A DNA stretch of 6,573 nt from Ruminococcus flavefaciens (lineage in GTDB: Bacteria > Bacillota > Clostridia > Oscillospirales > Ruminococcaceae), in assembly GCA_002350065.1 (NCBI GenBank), contig DEDQ01000061.1:9199-15771 (forward strand). Direction: 5' to 3'. This document shows, piece by piece, positions 4,542-6,573 of the stretch (position 1 is its first letter; each line of letters opens with the position of its first letter). The notes under the pieces were generated by a model. The model searched no databases. It was given only the letters and a program-made list of their open reading frames with translations, and was not told the DNA's origin. Both the position numbers and the translations under genes were made by a program.

Positions 4542-4574
4542 TCAAAAGATATATTTCAAACGGAATACTTAATA

Positions 4575-4583
4575 TGGTATAAT
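4575..4583 (+). promoter_or_regulatory. Extended -10 promoter for nfnAB
   Basis: TGGTATAAT (4575-4583) is a full extended -10 element; the -35 position has only a weak match (TTCAAA, 4555-4560). Transcription would start near 4590, leaving a leader of about 55 nt. Confidence 0.6.
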
Positions 4584-4597
4584 TAATATACTGCTGA

Positions 4598-4619
4598 TTA
4601 CTGTCAATGGAGACAGTGA
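4598..4619 (+). promoter_or_regulatory. Small hairpin in the nfnA leader
   Basis: ACTGTC (4600-4605) and GACAGT (4612-4617) form a 6-bp stem with loop AATGGA, extendable by one wobble and one A-T pair. It lies between the promoter and the Shine-Dalgarno AAGGAAGG. It has no U-tract, so it is not a terminator; an mRNA stability or minor control role is possible. Confidence 0.35.
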
Positions 4620-4644
4620 AATAAAAAAAGGAAGGTACAGAGAT

Positions 4645-5487
4645 ATGTTTGAAATTCTTGAAAAGAAAAGTCTCAACCCTACTGTTACCCTCATGAAAAT
4701 TTACGCACCCAGAGTTGCCAAGAAGGCAGAGCCGGGTCAGTTCATTATTCTGAGAACCGACAGCGAGGGCGAGCGTATACCGCTCACAGTTGCAGATTAC
4801 GACCGTGAAAAGGGCAGCGTAACTATCATTTTCCAGATAGTAGGCGGCACAACTGAAAAGCTCAACCACATGAACGAGGGCGAATGTCTTCAGGACTTCG
4901 TAGGACCTCTCGGACGTCCTACCGAGACAGAGGGACTCAAAAAAGTCGCTGTAGTAGGCGGAGGCGTAGGCTGCGCTATTGCATATCCCGTAGCTAAGAA
5001 GCTCCACGAGCTCGGCGTTGAGGTACACTCTATCGTCGGCTTCAGAAATAAGGACCTCGTTATCCTTGAGGACGAATTCAAGGCAGCAAGCTCCAAGTTT
5101 GTGCTCATGTCGGACGACGGCACAGCAGGCGAAAAGGGACTTGTAACAGACGCTCTCAAGAAGCTCATCGACAGCGGCGAGAAGTATGACCGCGTCATCA
5201 CTATCGGACCTCTCATCATGATGAAGTTCGTATGCAAGCTCACAAAGGAGTACGAGATACCCACAGTTGCTTCCATGAATCCTATAATGATAGACGGAAC
5301 AGGAATGTGCGGCGGATGTCGACTCACAGTCGGCGGCGAGACAAAGTTCGCGTGCGTTGACGGACCCGAGTTCGACGGACACCTCATCGACTTCGACCAG
5401 GCAATGGCAAGAGGCGCAATGTACAAGGATTTCGAGCGCCACGCCCATGAAGAGACCTGCAACCTGTTCAAGAAGGAGGTAAAGTGA
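4645..5487 (+). CDS. nfnA: NADH-dependent ferredoxin:NADP oxidoreductase subunit A (NfnA/SudB-like FAD/NAD protein)
   Basis: This 280-residue protein belongs to the PyrK/SudB/NfnA branch of the ferredoxin-NADP reductase family. In NfnAB the A subunit binds NAD(H), FAD and one [2Fe-2S] cluster and feeds electron bifurcation with NfnB in the cytoplasm. Visible are a FAD-domain motif ERIPLTVADYD (residues 43-53), the nucleotide-binding VAVVGGGVGCAIAYPVAKKL (101-120), and the C-terminal cluster segment with C222, C225 and C237 in DGTGMCGGC and ACVDGPEFDG. The length is normal for the family. The start is fixed by AAGGAAGG 14-21 bp before ATG and by alignment of the N-terminal MFEILEKK typical of these proteins. 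It is separated from nfnB by one base, so the two are co-transcribed. A sulfide dehydrogenase or glutamate-synthase small-subunit label is possible, but fusion-free pairing with nfnB favours NfnA. Confidence 0.9.
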   Translation: MFEILEKKSLNPTVTLMKIYAPRVAKKAEPGQFIILRTDSEGERIPLTVADYDREKGSVTIIFQIVGGTTEKLNHMNEGECLQDFVGPLGRPTETEGLKKVAVVGGGVGCAIAYPVAKKLHELGVEVHSIVGFRNKDLVILEDEFKAASSKFVLMSDDGTAGEKGLVTDALKKLIDSGEKYDRVITIGPLIMMKFVCKLTKEYEIPTVASMNPIMIDGTGMCGGCRLTVGGETKFACVDGPEFDGHLIDFDQAMARGAMYKDFERHAHEETCNLFKKEVK

Positions 5488-5488
5488 A

Positions 5489-6573
5489 ATGGCAAATATG
5501 TCTTTAAAGAAAAATGAAATGCCCGTTCAGGCTCCTGACGTGAGAAACAAGAACTTCTCCGAGGTAGCGCTCGGCTACACAGAGGAGCAGGCTATCGACG
5601 AGGCAAAGCGCTGTCTCAACTGCAAGAACAAGCCCTGTACAGGCGGATGTCCCGTACAGATAGATATCCCTGCATTCATCGCAAAGGTAGCAGAGGGAGA
5701 TTTCGCTGCTGCATATGATATAATCACAAAGTCGAGCTCACTTCCTGCCGTATGCGGAAGAGTTTGTCCGCAGGAGAACCAGTGCGAGGGCAAGTGCGTC
5801 CGCGGAATCAAGGGCGAGCCCGTAGCTATCGGACGTCTCGAGCGCTTTGTAGCTGACTGGCACAATGCACAGCCCGAGGCTCCCGTACAGAAGCCCGCTT
5901 CAAACGGTCACAAGGCAGCTATCATCGGCTCAGGTCCTTCCGGACTTGCCTGCGCCGGCGACCTCGTAAAGAAGGGCTACGACGTAACAGTATTCGAGGC
6001 TCTTCACGTTGCAGGAGGAGTTCTCTCATACGGAATCCCCGAGTTCAGACTTCCGAAGGCTATCGTTCAGAAGGAGATAGAAGGACTCAAGGCACTCGGC
6101 GTAAAGGTCGAGACAAATACAGTTGTGGGCAGAACAGTTTCTATAGAGGAGCTCATGAAGGAAGAGGGCTTCGAGACCGTATTCATCGGCTCAGGAGCAG
6201 GTCTTCCGCGCTTCATGAATATTCCCGGCGAGAACCTCAACGGCGTATATTCTGCTAATGAATTCCTCACACGTATCAACCTCATGAAGGCATATAAAGA
6301 GGACAGCACAACTCCTATAAAGGCAGGCACGAGCGCAGTTATCGTCGGCGGCGGAAACGTTGCAATGGACGCTGCAAGATGCGCAAAGCGACTCGGCGCA
6401 GACGTAACCATCGTTTACCGCCGTACAGAGAAGGAGCTCCCCGCGCGTGCAGAGGAAGTCGAGCACGCAATGGAGGAGGGAATCAAGTTCAAGTTCCTCA
6501 CCAATCCCACAGAGATAACAGCAACAGAGAACGGCTGGGTAAAGGGCGTTATCTGTCAGGAAATGAAGCTCTC
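5489..6573 (+). CDS. nfnB: NfnB / GltA-type NADPH oxidoreductase, 3' end missing
   Basis: 361 codons are visible, running off the window; family members are about 460-470 residues, so roughly 100 are missing. The N-terminal domain carries two cysteine sets for [4Fe-4S] clusters: C42, C45, C50 and C54 (RCLNCKNKPCTGGCPV), and C89, C93, C99 and C103 (VCGRVCPQENQCEGKCVRG). A FAD Rossmann motif IIGSGPSGLACAGDL starts near residue 145, and the FAD-domain GGVLSYGIPEFRLPK follows. The NADPH-binding VIVGGGNVAMDAARCAKRLG lies near 283-302, and then YRRTEKELPAR. It begins at ATG 5489 after AAGGAGGT (5473-5480) inside the end of nfnA. With NfnA it should couple NADH and reduced ferredoxin oxidation to NADPH formation. 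The same fold is annotated as homotetrameric NADPH glutamate synthase GltA in many genomes; gene pairing favours NfnB. Confidence 0.9.
   Translation, partial: MANMSLKKNEMPVQAPDVRNKNFSEVALGYTEEQAIDEAKRCLNCKNKPCTGGCPVQIDIPAFIAKVAEGDFAAAYDIITKSSSLPAVCGRVCPQENQCEGKCVRGIKGEPVAIGRLERFVADWHNAQPEAPVQKPASNGHKAAIIGSGPSGLACAGDLVKKGYDVTVFEALHVAGGVLSYGIPEFRLPKAIVQKEIEGLKALGVKVETNTVVGRTVSIEELMKEEGFETVFIGSGAGLPRFMNIPGENLNGVYSANEFLTRINLMKAYKEDSTTPIKAGTSAVIVGGGNVAMDAARCAKRLGADVTIVYRRTEKELPARAEEVEHAMEEGIKFKFLTNPTEITATENGWVKGVICQEMKL

Larger units (their letters stand above)
4024..4568. repeat. Imperfect inverted repeats flanking the TA2 cassette
   Basis: The left end has GTATTCCG (4024-4031), seven bases, then TTTGAAAT (4039-4046). 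The right end has ATTTCAAA directly followed by CGGAATAC (4553-4568), the exact reverse complement of both blocks but without the seven-base gap. The pair brackets the small RNA, toxin and antitoxin. It could be the remains of terminal repeats of a small mobile cassette. The blocks are short and the region AT-rich, so chance is possible. Confidence 0.35.

Noticed and set aside
4483..5448. A 321-codon open frame on the - strand opposite nfnA
   Set aside because: It runs fully antisense to a clearly recognised NfnA gene, has no recognisable domain, and is Cys/Ser/Leu-rich in the way expected of a shadow of biased codons. No convincing ribosome site was seen.

Overview
The window looks like chromosome of a low-to-mid GC Gram-positive gut or rumen Clostridia, most like Ruminococcus/Oscillospiraceae. 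This is inferred from strong AGGAGG-type ribosome sites, Clostridia-style MurF, Ddl and NfnAB proteins, GC-richer genes separated by very AT-rich spacers, and near-consensus sigma-A promoters. All conventional protein genes lie on the + strand.

Layout: (1) 1-831, the 3' part of murF. (2) 833-1132, a compact cassette with two convergent promoters, a 25-residue hydrophobic peptide gene, a shared two-way terminator and a convergent antisense RNA; I read this as a type I toxin-antitoxin module of the TxpA/BsrE kind (TA1). (3) 1195-2379, a D-Ala-D-Ala ligase (Ddl). (4) 2463-3029, a maltose/galactoside-type O-acetyltransferase, followed 31 bp later by a LysR regulator (3061-4011). (5) 4012-4644, a 633-bp spacer holding a second, unrelated module (TA2) and the control region of the next operon. 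TA2 has a 27-residue membrane peptide gene whose ribosome site is closed in a hairpin, and a convergent antisense RNA complementary to the toxin start codon through direct repeats, as in Fst/par. It also has an extra, same-strand small RNA whose terminator copies that of the antitoxin. (6) 4645-5487 and 5489-end, nfnA and nfnB (NfnB cut by the window edge), one tight operon for the electron-bifurcating NADH-dependent ferredoxin:NADP oxidoreductase or a GltA-like relative.

MurF and Ddl act in consecutive steps: Ddl makes D-Ala-D-Ala and MurF attaches it to the UDP-MurNAc-tripeptide. The TA1 cassette starts one base after the murF stop and ends about 60 bp before ddl, so it sits inside what would otherwise be a peptidoglycan-precursor gene pair. 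The acetyltransferase and LysR gene form a probable two-gene unit.

The most interesting content is in the two spacers. Both carry convergently transcribed small-peptide/antisense-RNA loci with RBS-sequestering hairpins, but they use different peptides, terminators and pairing geometry. TA2 adds a possible orphan antitoxin-like RNA. Promoter, RNA-end and folding calls were made by eye; no folding program, homology search or expression data was available.
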